DNA of 64,000 nucleotides, taken from Phoebastria nigripes. Taxonomy: Eukaryota; Chordata; Aves; Procellariiformes; Diomedeidae. The notes under the pieces are model-generated. The model saw only the letters and a list, made by a program, of their open reading frames with translations. It searched no databases and had not been told where the DNA came from. The position numbers were made by a program, and so were the translations under genes. The stretch lies in NCBI GenBank assembly GCA_035582835.1, contig JAYKAV010003110.1, forward strand, positions 1,083,713 through 1,147,712, read 5' to 3'. This document shows, in pieces, positions 26,645 through 40,010 of this stretch; position 1 is the first letter of the stretch; the number at the start of each line of letters is the position of its first letter.

Positions 26645-28860
26645 CGGGTAAATAGAATGAATTATATCACAGCCGTGCTTTGCGGCAGATGGGTCATAAA
26701 GTCCTCAGCAGAACAAACCTGCCCTGTTCAGTGTGCCGAGTGCTGCTAAACAAATAATCAGTCAGATGCATATGGGGTTGGCCAACAGGAATTGGGAATT
26801 ATGGTTTGCTACACAAAAACACCTACTTTGAATCAAGAGAGAAAGTAAATTGCATGACTGTAGAGTTTCCATTTGGCATATACAGGTGACTTATTTGGCT
26901 GTCTTCCTACTAAAAGCAAAACCACCTTATCTTTTAACAGAAATTTGCAGTCTGTACTACCAAAAGAATCAATATGTACTAAAACAAAAAAATGCTGCCT
27001 TATCATTTATTAAAAAACCAAACAACTAAATATTTATCACAGACCAGTTTAATGAAAATATCAACTATCTATTACAATTCAGTGTCTACTACTTAAGCTT
27101 CTATTTCTTTCAAAGACATTTTAAAAAAATTATCTGATATTTTGTTTCCCCTTGCAAGGTGTAGAAGGATCTTTTTGATTGTACAAAAAAATAAAATGTT
27201 GCTCTGTGCTCATTCAATCTTTATTTCCCTTCTTATCAAATAAGTAACCAGTGTCTGCTCAGTTTGGCTTCTGCGTTGATAGCAAGCAGTCCTAAAAAAA
27301 TAGCTTGCATTAAAGCTCCACCCTGAACATTGTGAAAACAATGTTATTACTCAGTGTGTGACATCAAAAGCAGATGATCAATACCAAAAGGATGAAGTGA
27401 GAAGAAAATAGTGACAAGCACTAATGTAAAATTGTACTAATGTAAAACAAACATCTGGAGTAACAGAGAACTTTCTTCTTTCTTATTTCATTTATATAAA
27501 AGGTCTTTAGATTGTTGCCTGTAATAGTGGAAGCTACAAAAAGACGGATAGATGTATGACTGCCAAACTGATGATCTTCAGAAACTTCTGGCTTCAAGAC
27601 ATGAGCAGTACTAAACCACAGACATTTTTATTTGTTTGTTTGTTCTTCCTAGCAAATATTTTTAGAGATGTTGGGAAGAGCAGCATTTGGAAGGCAAAGA
27701 ACTGTTGCTAACAAGCAATAATAATCTTAAAAACAAAGACGTATGAAGTAAAATCAAATAGGGTATAACCCTTATGCAAATTCAGCAGAATTTCTGTAAG
27801 GATATGTAGCCAAAATGAAGAATATCCAACAAAATGTAAGTTGCCATACAAATAATCTTCCCAAAAGAGATAGCTGCATACTGGGGACAAAAAACAGATG
27901 ATGAAGGTGCAGTCATCCACTGTGATTGAGAATTCAAGTAATAAACACTGTATAATAAAGTTTTCTTAAGTATTTGAATTGCAAAGAAGTTCAGCCTCCC
28001 TTTGTCATTTTTCTGTGGTGGTGAGACAGTATATTCTCTCACAGTATGTGTGTGTTTGGTAGAACAGCTTTCTTCCTTTTTTGGTGGGAGAAGCAAAACC
28101 AAACTGCTGCTTGAAATGGATTTTGAGGTATTCATAGGTCATGTTAAAATAATTTTACACCTTAGAACTAAAGTTGAATTCTTTCCTAAGATACCTAAAA
28201 ATCCATTATCAGACCTAAAGAAAAGAGAGATTGTTGATATATTCCCATCCTGTTATATTTTTCTCCTAGCCTGGTGCAAAAATCCAAATTGTGACTTACC
28301 TAGCTAATCACTCTATATAATAGTCAAAGGAATATGTTTGAGTTTGCTAAGAATTTCGTTCCAGGACAGGGCAAGTGGCATTCCAGAACCTGATAACCAG
28401 AAAAGTGTTGCTCATTTTAGAGAAAAGTTACGATATTATGACCATATTCTCCATGGTATGTTTCTCCAGTGCTTTGGTTTTGCACATTATTAAATCTAGA
28501 AAATATGTTTACCAAAGGATGAAATAATAGAAAATAAGATTATCAGTTAGGGTGGGAATGTACGCTGTTTCTTTGCATCTGCTCTTTTTTTCTCTTGCCT
28601 TCTTTTGACAAACAGTAGAGGAGGGCTGCCTGGCTCAAGACCTGGCATTCCAGCTCTCAAACTAAACAACCTCTAATAGCTCTGCCTCTCAAAGTCAAAA
28701 TATTGATTGGGGAAACTCTGAATAAAGCACTTCAGAATAGGACTGAGCAGAGAGCATCTGTGATTGAAAACAAGTGCCCTTATTAGTTCTTTCATGGGAA
28801 CTAACCTACAGGAGATTTCATTGCACAGCTATCAAATCAGCATTACTATCCACATTCCAA

Positions 28861-28869
28861 CCCCCCCCC
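28861..28869. repeat. C9 homopolymer
   Basis: Nine C in a row in otherwise AT-rich intron. It is a likely sequencing and length-error hotspot. Confidence 0.9.
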
Positions 28870-30218
28870 TGCCAGTTTAGAGTTTGGATTACATCCTGCA
28901 GTCTAGCCATCGAAAGAAAAATTATGCCATTTTAGCATCAGATGAGCACCTTACTTCCCTGTAGGAAATCTGCCACATTGTCTGCCACATCTTAAGACAC
29001 AGTCTGCGCTTTCTATTATATACAGGGAACACAAAGAGTATGCAGTTTGCTTTTCCAGAAAACACTTCATTCAGTTCCTCACCCTTTACTTAGAGCAGTA
29101 AAAAAATAGAATAGCCGGGATGCAGTGGCTTCTGATGAATTAGTTAACTAGAAGAGACCTTAAGCAGTAATCTATAAAAGGATTTTTTCTTTCTCTGAAA
29201 AATTATGGTTTCAGAGACTGAAGTTTTAACCAGAAATCATTGAAAAATTTTGTTATTTGCAAGCATTCCAACATGAAAGCATGAAATATAAACATGGTAG
29301 CAATTGAGATATTAATCTGCTGATTTCAAGGATGCTTACCTCATATATCAGATACTGACACTGAAATAACAGTCACAACATAGAAATAGATGAAATTTTT
29401 GCCTCTGAAACACATCACCTCAGTTCTCTACCGTACAGCTTCTCATCCATGGCCAGGCAAACGTCCTTACGTGGAGGATATGCTCTATCTTTCCTTACCT
29501 TCCTTTCTGAGTTCCTCAAACACATGCTGAAATAGAGGTATGAACAACAACAAAACGAACCAATTCTGCGGTTTTGGGAATAGGTGTAAGTAAAATGGTG
29601 GAGGTCTTGGCTGGAAACCAGAGTACCTGGGGCACTGCTCAGTACCTAAACAGCTTTAATTTTTCAGATGATGAGAGCTGTTTAGCTGTCAGTGCGGACA
29701 GAAATAAAACTTATTCTAATCTCTTCAGCTCATGATTTCTCTCATTGACCTGCTCAGCAAGAAGCATGCTCAGATTCACATAGCTGTATTTGGCTCCGTA
29801 AGGGGAGAAAAAGACAATGATCCTTCTCACGTCACATTATTCCTAGTGTAATAAGAAAACTTATGCAGTCAAAAAGGCGTTAACCCTAATGGACTCAGTA
29901 GCTCTGTCTCTAAAAACTGCTGCTGTCTGAGATGCTTAGGAACAGTGATTCTGTTTGGAGGGAGCTGCTCACTGTAAATGAATGTCTTGAAACTTCATAT
30001 GAACTGCTGAGTCTTGTATTTTAATATGAACAGAAAGTTTAAAAGTTATTTCATCAATCAAGTATAGGGTTCCAAAAGCATAACATGCAAAATTATTACT
30101 TTTAAACGGAAACACACTTACTTACTTATAAGAAATACTGACCAGGTGGTGATACTCAGCAACCAGCTATGTTGCCAAGAGATGTTGGGGCATGCGTATT
30201 CAATGGGTATAAGCACAA

Positions 30219-30241
30219 CCTGAGTCCTGAGTCCTGAGTCC
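30219..30241. repeat. Triple tandem 7-mer CCTGAGT
   Basis: Three perfect copies of CCTGAGT (30219-30239) plus CC. Each copy brings a TGAGTC core, the AP-1 half of TGAGTCA, so the repeat creates a small homotypic cluster of near-AP-1 sites. No function is shown. Confidence 0.9.
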
Positions 30242-33200
30242 AGTATCAAGGTATGTATCAAATCTAAACACCTGAAAAGCAGAAAAGCACTAACAGATGT
30301 TTTCTTGCTCTTTTAGTTTTCTGTAGTATCCCTTCATTCTTCTATTTTGAGCCCATTCTCTCCTAATATGGTTCATAAACTGAAAGAGATAGAAAAACAA
30401 TGTTATGTTAAGTTAGTTCTAGAGGTTTTGGCATTTAAAGCTGTTTCACGTTCTCTTTTTTTACTGGTAGGTTCCTCCTCTGCCACCATAAATTCTAAGG
30501 TCCAAAGTATTCACAGATTATACAAGCAAAACTTTGCTTGTATTCATATGCGGCCTGTTTTTTGGTTGTGGGTTTTTTTCCCCAGAAAAGCAGTAAAAAT
30601 TCTTATATGTATAACTGCTTGTGCCTAAGATTTATTATAGATCAGATATCATAAGTGAAGCAAATCTGAGAGGAAATTATTCCATTTATCAGGTGCATTC
30701 ATTCCTTTTACAGATAGGACAATAAGGAACTGAAAGTATGCCCAACCATCCTGCCACAAAGAGCACCAAAGCTGACATTTCTGTCTTGACAAATCACACA
30801 GCAGTCATTTACAAATTTGAACAAATTCTCTGTAGGAACCGTTAGAACATCTTAGGACATTTTGTGAGATACAACACACACAAAATTGAGAAGTCCTTGT
30901 TTTGTTTTGGTTAGGAGTTTCTTGACAGAAGCAGGCTAATGTGTCTTGTTGCTTTATCACTTGACAAAGCTGCATCTTTTGCTTCAAGCAGCGCTAGTTC
31001 AAGAATCAGAAACAAATTTGAAGCACAGGAGAAGTCAGCGTTCTGAGCACCAAATGTGTTTGTTTAATAAAGCCTTCATACAGTTCCACATTATTTTTTT
31101 ACTCTTCTTAAAAATTATTTGTCTTAGATGAGCATGTTCTCAGAAATTAGGGGCTTTTCCCCATCATGTAATTAGTGTTTTAAAAATAAAGCCAGGGTTT
31201 TTTATGGTTTAGGAAGTGAGAGAAATACAAGCCATGTTTTTCTAATTATGAGGCTGCTGTAAAAATGCTCTATAAAGCAGATGCACTTTGCAAATTAGAA
31301 GTTGGATTCAACCTTTATGCTGCTTGAAGATGGTTTCCATTCCATCCTGTAGCACAAACTGTGGCAGCTGAAATCAGGTATAATTTGAATGCAACCCTAA
31401 GACAATCCTACCTGTTTGTAAGACTTTTTTTTTTTTAAAAACTTGTATATCACTGACCTGTTACTTTCTAGTCTCTCTTGGCTGAGATAATTCATCTTTC
31501 GATAATAGCTTGCAGGTTTTTGAAATACTAACTACTGTTTCACTTCAGTTACTATATCATGATTTTTATTAATTAAATTGATACTAGCAATTTCCAACTG
31601 TTTAATGCTGCATTGCAATATTCCCATATATTGGTACTGGCTATTTTTTTAGTTAGGTGATGAAACAGTGTAACCCAAAGGGTTTCCAGTGACTTCCCAC
31701 GTTCCAGAACATTTTTGATAAACTTATAAAACCCTCTGTTCTGTGACTTCATCCACTGAAACACAGGGACAAAAAGTGATTAAAAATTGAAATGCTGAGG
31801 AGTCTGGGTGACTTAGAGAATAAGAGGCTGACTTTTTACATCCAAATTCCCTTTTGAGATTCAACCTCAGGTCTTAAAAGGAATTACTTTCCTGGATTAT
31901 GCTTAGCGCTCAGTGACTCACATTACAAGACCAGGATGCCCACTTTGAGGCTGTCAGGGTCTAACTGGCATGTTCTCTTCAGTGAAGTCAGACAGCAAGA
32001 TTAGGTAGTACGCTCCTGATGGCATGTCCTGCCAGTGTGAAACAGGTAGCTGCTGAAAATCTTTCCCGCCCCTTTTCACATGGATTCCTCTGAAGCATTT
32101 TTCAGACTACATTTTAAGCTAATTTTTAATGCTTGTGAAAGATTGTGAAATATTTTGGACAGTAATAGAAGAACATAGGCTATGACAGTGAAAGTTTCTC
32201 TTCATATTGAGTATGCTCTGGGGATACCACAGGAAGGATGTACGTGAAGTTTGGGTTTTGTACCATTCCAACTCTGGCTTCTTTTCTGAAATATCAACAA
32301 GGAAACAAGTTTGTGGAATTCTCGTAGTGGTTCTGGGAGGCTTGACTGAGGCAGGCAATCCCCTTCATGTAGCCTGAGAGTTGTTCAAGTATCAGTAACT
32401 TTTGTTCGTGGTATTCCTTCTGCAAGTTCCCATGGGTTAAAGGGTTCTGAATTTCACTTTCATCTTCCCTTGAGGAAGTTTAGACCTTTGCGTTTGTTCA
32501 GTAAGCCACAAAACCTCCTCAATATTGATAACTTAAACTTTCACAGTATTTTTCTTTCTAGGGGTTTCAGGTACATCCAGTCTTTTTCTGTTGGTGAATT
32601 TCTGTAGTCTAGTATGCAGCTTGCTTTCTTTTCTCTTTCTCTAAATCGTGTGTCCCTTTAGGGGTTAAAACAGAACATTCTTTAGTATACCATGAGAATT
32701 ATCCATCTACCAATAGATTGATTTCACTACAGCTATTCATCCAAAAAATAATTCACTGTTCTAGTTCAACTTTAATTTTATATAAATACTTCCTCTATTT
32801 CCACAAGAAGGAAACAGCTTCTTAAAACCTTTCATGCAGTAAGCAGCTACCTCCTCACCCAAAATGAATATAATTATCTTATTTTTACACATGGAAAAAA
32901 TAAGGAATAGTGATATGGATAGGCACATCCAAAGCCCTATGAGACTACAAGAAATATTCTCCTGACTTCGCTAAGAGTTGAGTGAGGCCCTCAATAGCTT
33001 TCTCAAGATGTCAAAGAAAGTATGTAGTAAACCCAGGCCTCTGTTTATTCATTTATTATATGTTCCCCTCTTGCCATTTAACCATCTTCTAGTTTTACGC
33101 ACAGTAAACTGAATGGCAGTGTTTAGCACCATCTCACTAGTTTCAGTACAGCTGAGTTGTATTTTAGCTGATGAGCTTGTTCCTCATATTTTTCTTCCTT

Positions 33201-34784
33201 AATAAAACTCTGCAGTAGCTGAAAACAGGCAAATCATAGTGAATGGGAATGTGCTTGCAAGGGGACTGAACTTAGAAGAAGTAAAACTGCTTAATAGCTC
33301 TTCCAAACTAGCTCTTCATATGAAAAATCTTATTTTGCAGTTAAAGTGCAATGTGTGGCTTAAATGCATCCTCTACCAAAGTATGTTGACCAGAAACATA
33401 ACATAACATACTATTTATTACTATAGAATAACTATTGAGAGTAATTGGGTCCTCGCAGAATGTCAGTATGACATCATCAAGTATTCTTCATGTATGAAGA
33501 TGATTCTGAACTTTTATTCCCCATAAATAAACTAAAAATGTTCTACTTGCTTTTTGGAGGACTAAATGGTTAGTTTGAGATTACCAGAATTTTGCTATTA
33601 ACTTGCAAATGGAGCTGTATGTTTTTCCTGTGTAACTTGTTATAAATTTTGCTGTTAGTATTGTATACATTGTACTTGTATTTGCTACTACTGTCCGTGC
33701 TTCTAATGCACATCTAATTTTGATGCATGTCCACCATTCAGCAACTCTTAATCCAGGATAACAAGAGAAAAATGTCCAGGTAATTCTGCTAATTTCAGCG
33801 ACCATTGAGTAAAAGTAACAATTTCACCAACAGCTGTATATAGAATTTTCACAAGGTGTGGATTTGGCATGGTTAATATACGCATTTGACTTATAGGCGT
33901 GTACATGAGTTCTCAGTGGACACAGAAGGAAGCTGTTTAAAAATTCACTGTAATCACAAGGTCCAAATTGGGTAGAACTAGTGTGAGAAATGTATAGCAA
34001 ATAAAAAATAAGACTTACCATCGTCATTCAATACAGGAAGCTTGTTGAAAATATCCAATAGAAACAGAAAAAGTTTCTATTGAAGAAGAACTTCTCTGGA
34101 AAAGTCCATCTGGATTTTATTGAAAGATTGAAAAGAAGACGGTTCATCTGTTTAAATTCTCTACTTGTTTGTGCTTTTTGTTACATCATAAAAAAGGAAA
34201 ATGATCTCCAAGTGAGTACAGAATGAACCACCTTTCCCCTTCTCTGCTTTCCCAATCATCTTTAGGTGTTTGGTTTTGTTTTTCCTTAATGTCAGACCAA
34301 CATTAGTATGTAGAATCCACACTAGCAGCAGAAGAACATTTTGTAAAATATAGTCAGGAGGCCAATAATGAGAAAAACTGACAAAGTGGAACTGTTTGGA
34401 GAACAGAAGTGTATTATTTTCACTTTCTTCTTTTTTTCTGATTTTTTTAAATTTTGTTCTTCTTAGGAACTGTTCCTTTTGTCTCCTGTTTCATTTTTTT
34501 TAGAAATTGTAATGGCAAAACAATTGGAGCTTTTGGAGGTAATGCTGCTGCCATTAGTTTTGCAGTAAAAGAACTTTATTAATCCCACTAAATACAAATG
34601 TTATAAGATCAGAAATTTACTGAGATACTTTGTTATTATCTCTACAAAATGTGGGATACTTTTTATCCACTTTTTACTCCACTGGTGAATTGGAAGCTCT
34701 TTTCAGATGATATGGGGAAGGTCACTGTTTCTCCCCTCATATTTAAGCAATTAAAACACATATTCCCAAATGATAAGGCCTTTG

Positions 34785-34858
34785 CGGTAAATGCAGGAGC
34801 GTGGACTAGATGACCCGCTGTGGTCCCATCCAACCTGAATAATCCTAAATATTCTAAG
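34785..34858 (+). mobile_element. CR1 LINE, 3' untranslated end fragment
   Basis: Contains GTGGACTAGATGACC and then GGTCCCATCCAACCTG, the diagnostic 3' end of chicken-repeat-1 elements, followed by diverged copies of the ATTCTRTG octamer (AATCCTAA, ATTCTAAG). It is severely 5'-truncated, the normal state of CR1 copies, and old judging by divergence. It has no coding part. Confidence 0.8.
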
Positions 34859-37800
34859 ACTTCCGTGTGCAATCTCAGTTCTAGGACACATTTCAGAATG
34901 CAATATAAGCTTGCAACCAGTTCTACTACATTGTCTAGTCGTTGTACACTATACACCAAATAAATAGGCTTTTAAAAATACTTACATACATGTATATACA
35001 CAACCCATATATTTTTTCCAATTTTCTTTCTCTGTGTTCCTGATCTGGTGAGAGGAGTTAAATTATTTAACTTGGGTTGTTTTCCTTGCATTTTACCGTA
35101 ACCTGAGCAGTAAGAGATACTGAGAGCTCAATGATTAAAAAAAAAAAAGCCAAACTCTTCTTAAAAATCATGCAGCTTTAGACTGTCTGTTGAAAAAGAA
35201 CCTCTGAAAGAGATTGCTAGGCCTGGAATTTGGTGTGTAGACACAATGTACTGTAAGGCTATTCTGTATATGATTGTTTATAAACTTTTTATATATTAAC
35301 AAGATCTCTTTTTCAAAATACTTTCCTTTTGTGTACATTAGGTTTCTGACCCTCACTGATGTACCCAAAGACTCCATTTTGAACACTAAAGTTTACAAAA
35401 GGGCAATATTCCTCTTGTAGCATAACATATTCAACTTTATGTACATTGACAGGGAAGTACCTTGCAAACCACTAAAGTCTCTTTCTGATCAGAATAATTT
35501 TGCTACTGACTTTTTTCTGTGTTTTTACATGTTACTTACTGAAACTTACCTTCCTTGTCAGCAAAATTAGAAGATTCTCTACTATTCCCAAGATTGGGCA
35601 TAATTCGTAAGAATTTGCAAAATATTTTGACAGTATTATGTTGTTATTATTTTACTAGTTAGAGGTATGTGTAGGACTTTAATAATGAGCTATTTCTATA
35701 AAGTCAGAAGTTACCATTTATTACACCTTAACTCTTCACATGCCCTGTGCCTTCGCAACAAGCATCCAATAGAGCAGCAACATTATTGCACTTTGGCTGT
35801 CCACTGTATGTCCTCTTGCATTGTTAAAGTAAGTGATGTTGTAGTAAGTAGCTTGGCCCCAGAGTGCACATAGTGTTCAGCACTCAAGTCGTTTGGTTGG
35901 TAGTATTATTTTACAATTGAGTTAACTTGTGTGACCCTCTGCATTTCAGTTTGCTTCTTTGCAAAACAAGAAGTGATAAATATTCTGCAGTCCCGAGGAA
36001 CAGTGCAACAAATTCTTTTGATAAGGTAGTACTAGTAACAGCCTGTACATACTGATTCTTAGTGTTGACTATTGTAAGTACAAATCTTAGTTTCTGACTT
36101 CCTAAGAAATCAGTAGAGTTGAAAGTCAATTTTGTTCTTTGACAGTTTTGCCGTCATCTTTAGTGGTTGGCTTTTGATCTGATCTTAGGGATGAATATAG
36201 TAATCTGTAAATACATTATTCTGTAGACTGTGTTACAGGAATTAATATGTATGTGTACTTATTGATTTGCTTCACATTAATGGGTTTCTGTGGCTTCTGA
36301 TGGGTATGTCATGGATTAAAAGTTTTACACTACACAAACAGCAATAGAACATTATTACTTCCATTCTATTTTGAATCATTTATGGTAAAATACATGCTTT
36401 ATGCCTCATTTGCTGCAAAATTTATTTTATTGTAGTGTTTAATTAATGAGTAATTCTGCCATTTGTGGCAAATGGCCAAAATATTATCTTCTATTTTTAG
36501 ACTGCCACTGTTTAGACAAAGTAGATTAGGCAGAATTTATCAATCTAGCGTATTCATTAACAGTTTGTGGAAACTGGTGGAGATTTTTCCTTGAGTTATT
36601 TATCTAAGGCATTTGCTATAGATGTTAAGTATTTTGAATAGAAAATAACTATGTGACTGAATTTAAAACCAAAAAAGAAGAGAAAGTCTACACTTTTTAA
36701 CGTAGGTGTAAACCTTCACAGTGTTTTAATGAACAAACAGAAATAAAATAGGTATTGTCCCTTGAGATGCTCTTAAATCAGTCACACTGCTAAATAGCTT
36801 TTAAGGGATTCCAGCACTAAATCCTATACAGATAGCAAGAAATGTTTACTTGAAGCAGAAAAGCTTCAGTAATGCTGCATTTTGGTACCAAAATAGAGAT
36901 TTTTCTTTTTTCTTTCCCAGGCAGCTTGCCTTTGGTGAAAAAGCAAGCTTAGTAGAGATCAACTGTTGTAGGCTTTTCAGAACTTTTCTCATTCCTGTGC
37001 CAGGGTGCGAGTGGGCAGTACAGTGCTGCACAGGACATAGCAGGTTTTGTTAAAGATACATAAGTATGGAAACAATTCATTGCTAGTGTTTGTTTTTTAC
37101 TCTTCTAAATACAGTTAGCACCCAGAGATTTCAAGGCAAAGAATATGCATTTCTAAAATGTCTCTTCCGTATTTATGCTGTGGCTACCACATTTGTATAA
37201 ACAGAAAATTACTCCATTCATGCTTTATTAGCTCTTCTTTTGTACCACAGCCTTGACCCCAGTCATCATAAATTGAGAAATAGTGGGGAACTAATGGAGA
37301 CAGATGGGAATATGGCTTGCCATTTACTCAAATTGGTAAAGTAATTAACCTCAAGGTGCTGGTTTGCAAGAAAAATTGTTGGAATATCTCAGGGCGCCGG
37401 TAAACAGACTCCTGCTTTAACCACTTCTGACAACTGCATCATAAACTAGACTTATTCTGTTCAATTGACCTGTCAACGTCTTGAGTCCAAATAAAGATTT
37501 GTATTACAATGCACTTGCTGAGAAGTGGGAGAAGACTACTGCTGTTTCTTTTCAAATGGGTTGCTGTTCTCTCTCTGCTAGATAGGAGCTGGAATGTCAT
37601 ATATTCATTCTTCAGCCATTATATTCCTTAGAAATCTTCCATTACTGATTGTGTGACAGCTTTGTGACAGCAGATGGTAGTCATTTGGCTTGAGAAAATG
37701 AAATGAAAAAACATGGGCCAGACTGACTGGGCTCATTTAGAACAGCAGTGGACAGAGGCCAGATCGAGTTTTTATTTATCGAGGGACATCATGTAATGAA

Positions 37801-38206
37801 GCCAGTTTCTTTTATTTTTTCCCCTTTCTCTTTTTTCCCCCTGCAGATTGGGTGAATGAGGTAGATTTTCAACATATTAGTACATAAATCAAAGGCAGTC
37901 TTGTAAACAGGAATATTTTATCAAAAAGCCCTCTTCAACATGACAGCTTTCAAATTCTTCTAAGTTCTTTCCTCATCCATTTTTTTATTTCCCCCTCTCA
38001 ATTTAAAGGAAGCATCTTTTAGATTTATTTTGTACACATTATCAGCTGGAATATTATTTTTTTAAAACAGCAAGTTAAATCTTCAGGGGACATTTTGTAA
38101 GTTGGCCTACATGGATTTAGCTCAGTAACTGGAAGAGTTTTGATCATTCAAGCTCATGCAGCTCTTTATTTCATATGTTTTGATTTGCAATTGAAGCGGC
38201 CATGAT

Positions 38207-38222
38207 AAAAAAAAAAAAAAAA
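38207..38222. repeat. A16 homopolymer
   Basis: Sixteen consecutive A. I see no recognisable retroposon body directly upstream that would make this a poly(A) tail, so it is recorded as a simple repeat. Confidence 0.92.
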
Positions 38223-39779
38223 GACAGACGTTTTTGATATTGTCATAAAATGTATCTGGAAGGCATATGTCAAGAGAACATACAAAGTAATCTTCATCTA
38301 GAGTAAATATAGCCATTCAAGACAGATGAAAACTGGAAACATAGTATGGTATCTGAATTTGATGAAAACTCAATTGGTACAGAAGCATTCAAGGAGCACT
38401 CATTCGTAACTTCTGCTCCCCTAATTTATCCACAGATGCCTACAATGGCATCCAATAATGCCTTGCTGCATAATGCTGATTCAGTGCCATTATGACCACA
38501 GTCATTTAAACAATTTCTTTAAGTATTTGTTTTTACGAATTTCAGGATTTTAGGAAACAAACATAGTTCCAGGTGAGTGGAATAATAGATTTTAAAATAC
38601 ATTTATTGTTCTCAAATATAAATTTTTCAGTAAATAATCATTTTCCTAATAATGCTTCCTAAAATTAAATTTCTCAGTAGGCATTGTGATTTAATAGTTC
38701 ATGCATTTTATATTCAGGGTAGTCTTCTTTGAAATGTGCTATGAGTTCAGAGACTGTGCCAAGGATAATTTGTCAGTGTCACCTGCACTGGTGCGTTTCC
38801 ATCATTGGATTAAAGATTTGTTAATGTGTAATTGATAAAGAAAACACCGAGCAGCATTTTGCAATGATGGGTAGTGGTTTAGAATAGCGTTTTATATTTT
38901 TCTCCTGACAGGCATAACATTTTATGGGTTTTTTAAACCAATGTGTTCATACAGACAGAAATCTCACTGAGTTCTTTGATCAGTCTTTCTCAGTAACTGT
39001 GTTGGTGAGTTCACAGGACCTAATCCATGTTATCAGTCAGAGTCAGTGATTTTTAAATCTATGGTCAAATTATACTCTATTTCACAACCTCTCAAAAAAA
39101 GACACAACCACCTGTGGAAAAAGGGAATAAGCCAATAGCACTTGTAATTGAGGGGATAGAGTTTGGTAAATTTTTTAATTCTGAGAAGATATGCAGGTTA
39201 AACATATTTGTTACCTGTGTTGTTTTCTTCTGGTTTTGAACATTTTAATTTATAATCAGACAAGAAGAACAGATGTAAGAGTTGTAATTTAATCATTTTA
39301 TTGCTATCTTTGTATATTTTGAAGAATTAGGTATTGTACTCTTGGGAAGCTATATTTTATGCCTAGTTGGAAAAATGAATAATGTAATAATATGCAAAAT
39401 GTGAAGTTTTAGAACTTCGCTACTAAGTAAGGCATATAAACTAATGATCTAGTTAAAGTCCCTTGTGCACCATAATAAATATGGACTAAATTTGTCATTA
39501 TAGCTTTAGACAGAGGTTTCAGGCTACAGATTTAATTATATCCTTTTTTAATATTCATACTTCTAAACTGCATAATTCCTTTCTACTCTAAAACTGAGTG
39601 CTATATTAAAACAAACAAAAATGGCATATTACTAAATGGATATTAACGTGGAGTCAATAAGCATTTAATTTCTGTAGAGAACACTGCAAAAAAGAAGAGT
39701 ATAAGCTTCATGTTGCTCAGGAGATCTTTTCTTAGATTCCCATCATTTGTAGAGAGAGACTGCCTCCTGTTTTAATGCC

Positions 39780-40010
39780 GACTTTTGTTACAGAGGTTAA
39801 TTAGTTATTTATGGGACTCATAAAGGACACAGGGGCAATACAGGAATACCTTTTGTTAGCCATTAAGAAACAGCGATTACTGAAAAGCCTAATTTAGTCT
39901 CCATATGATACAAGAGTTAGCTGAGACTAGCTCATCTCACATTCAGTCAACACTGCTTAATGGTGTCCGAATATTGATGACGATTAATAATGGCTGAATA
40001 AAATACCATC
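39780..40010. promoter_or_regulatory. Candidate conserved non-coding element, AT-rich with homeodomain sites
   Basis: Contains TTAATTAG (39797-39804) and several TAAT/ATTA cores, with no repeat signature and mixed, non-degenerate composition. It resembles developmental conserved elements but no alignment is available. Low confidence. Confidence 0.2.

Noticed and set aside
28002..28307. 101-codon plus-strand open frame overlapping a 117-codon minus-strand one
   Set aside because: Mutually overlapping, unrecognisable frames without splice or promoter signals.
34663..34959. 98-codon minus-strand frame
   Set aside because: It reads through a CR1 3' untranslated fragment in antisense and is not a gene.
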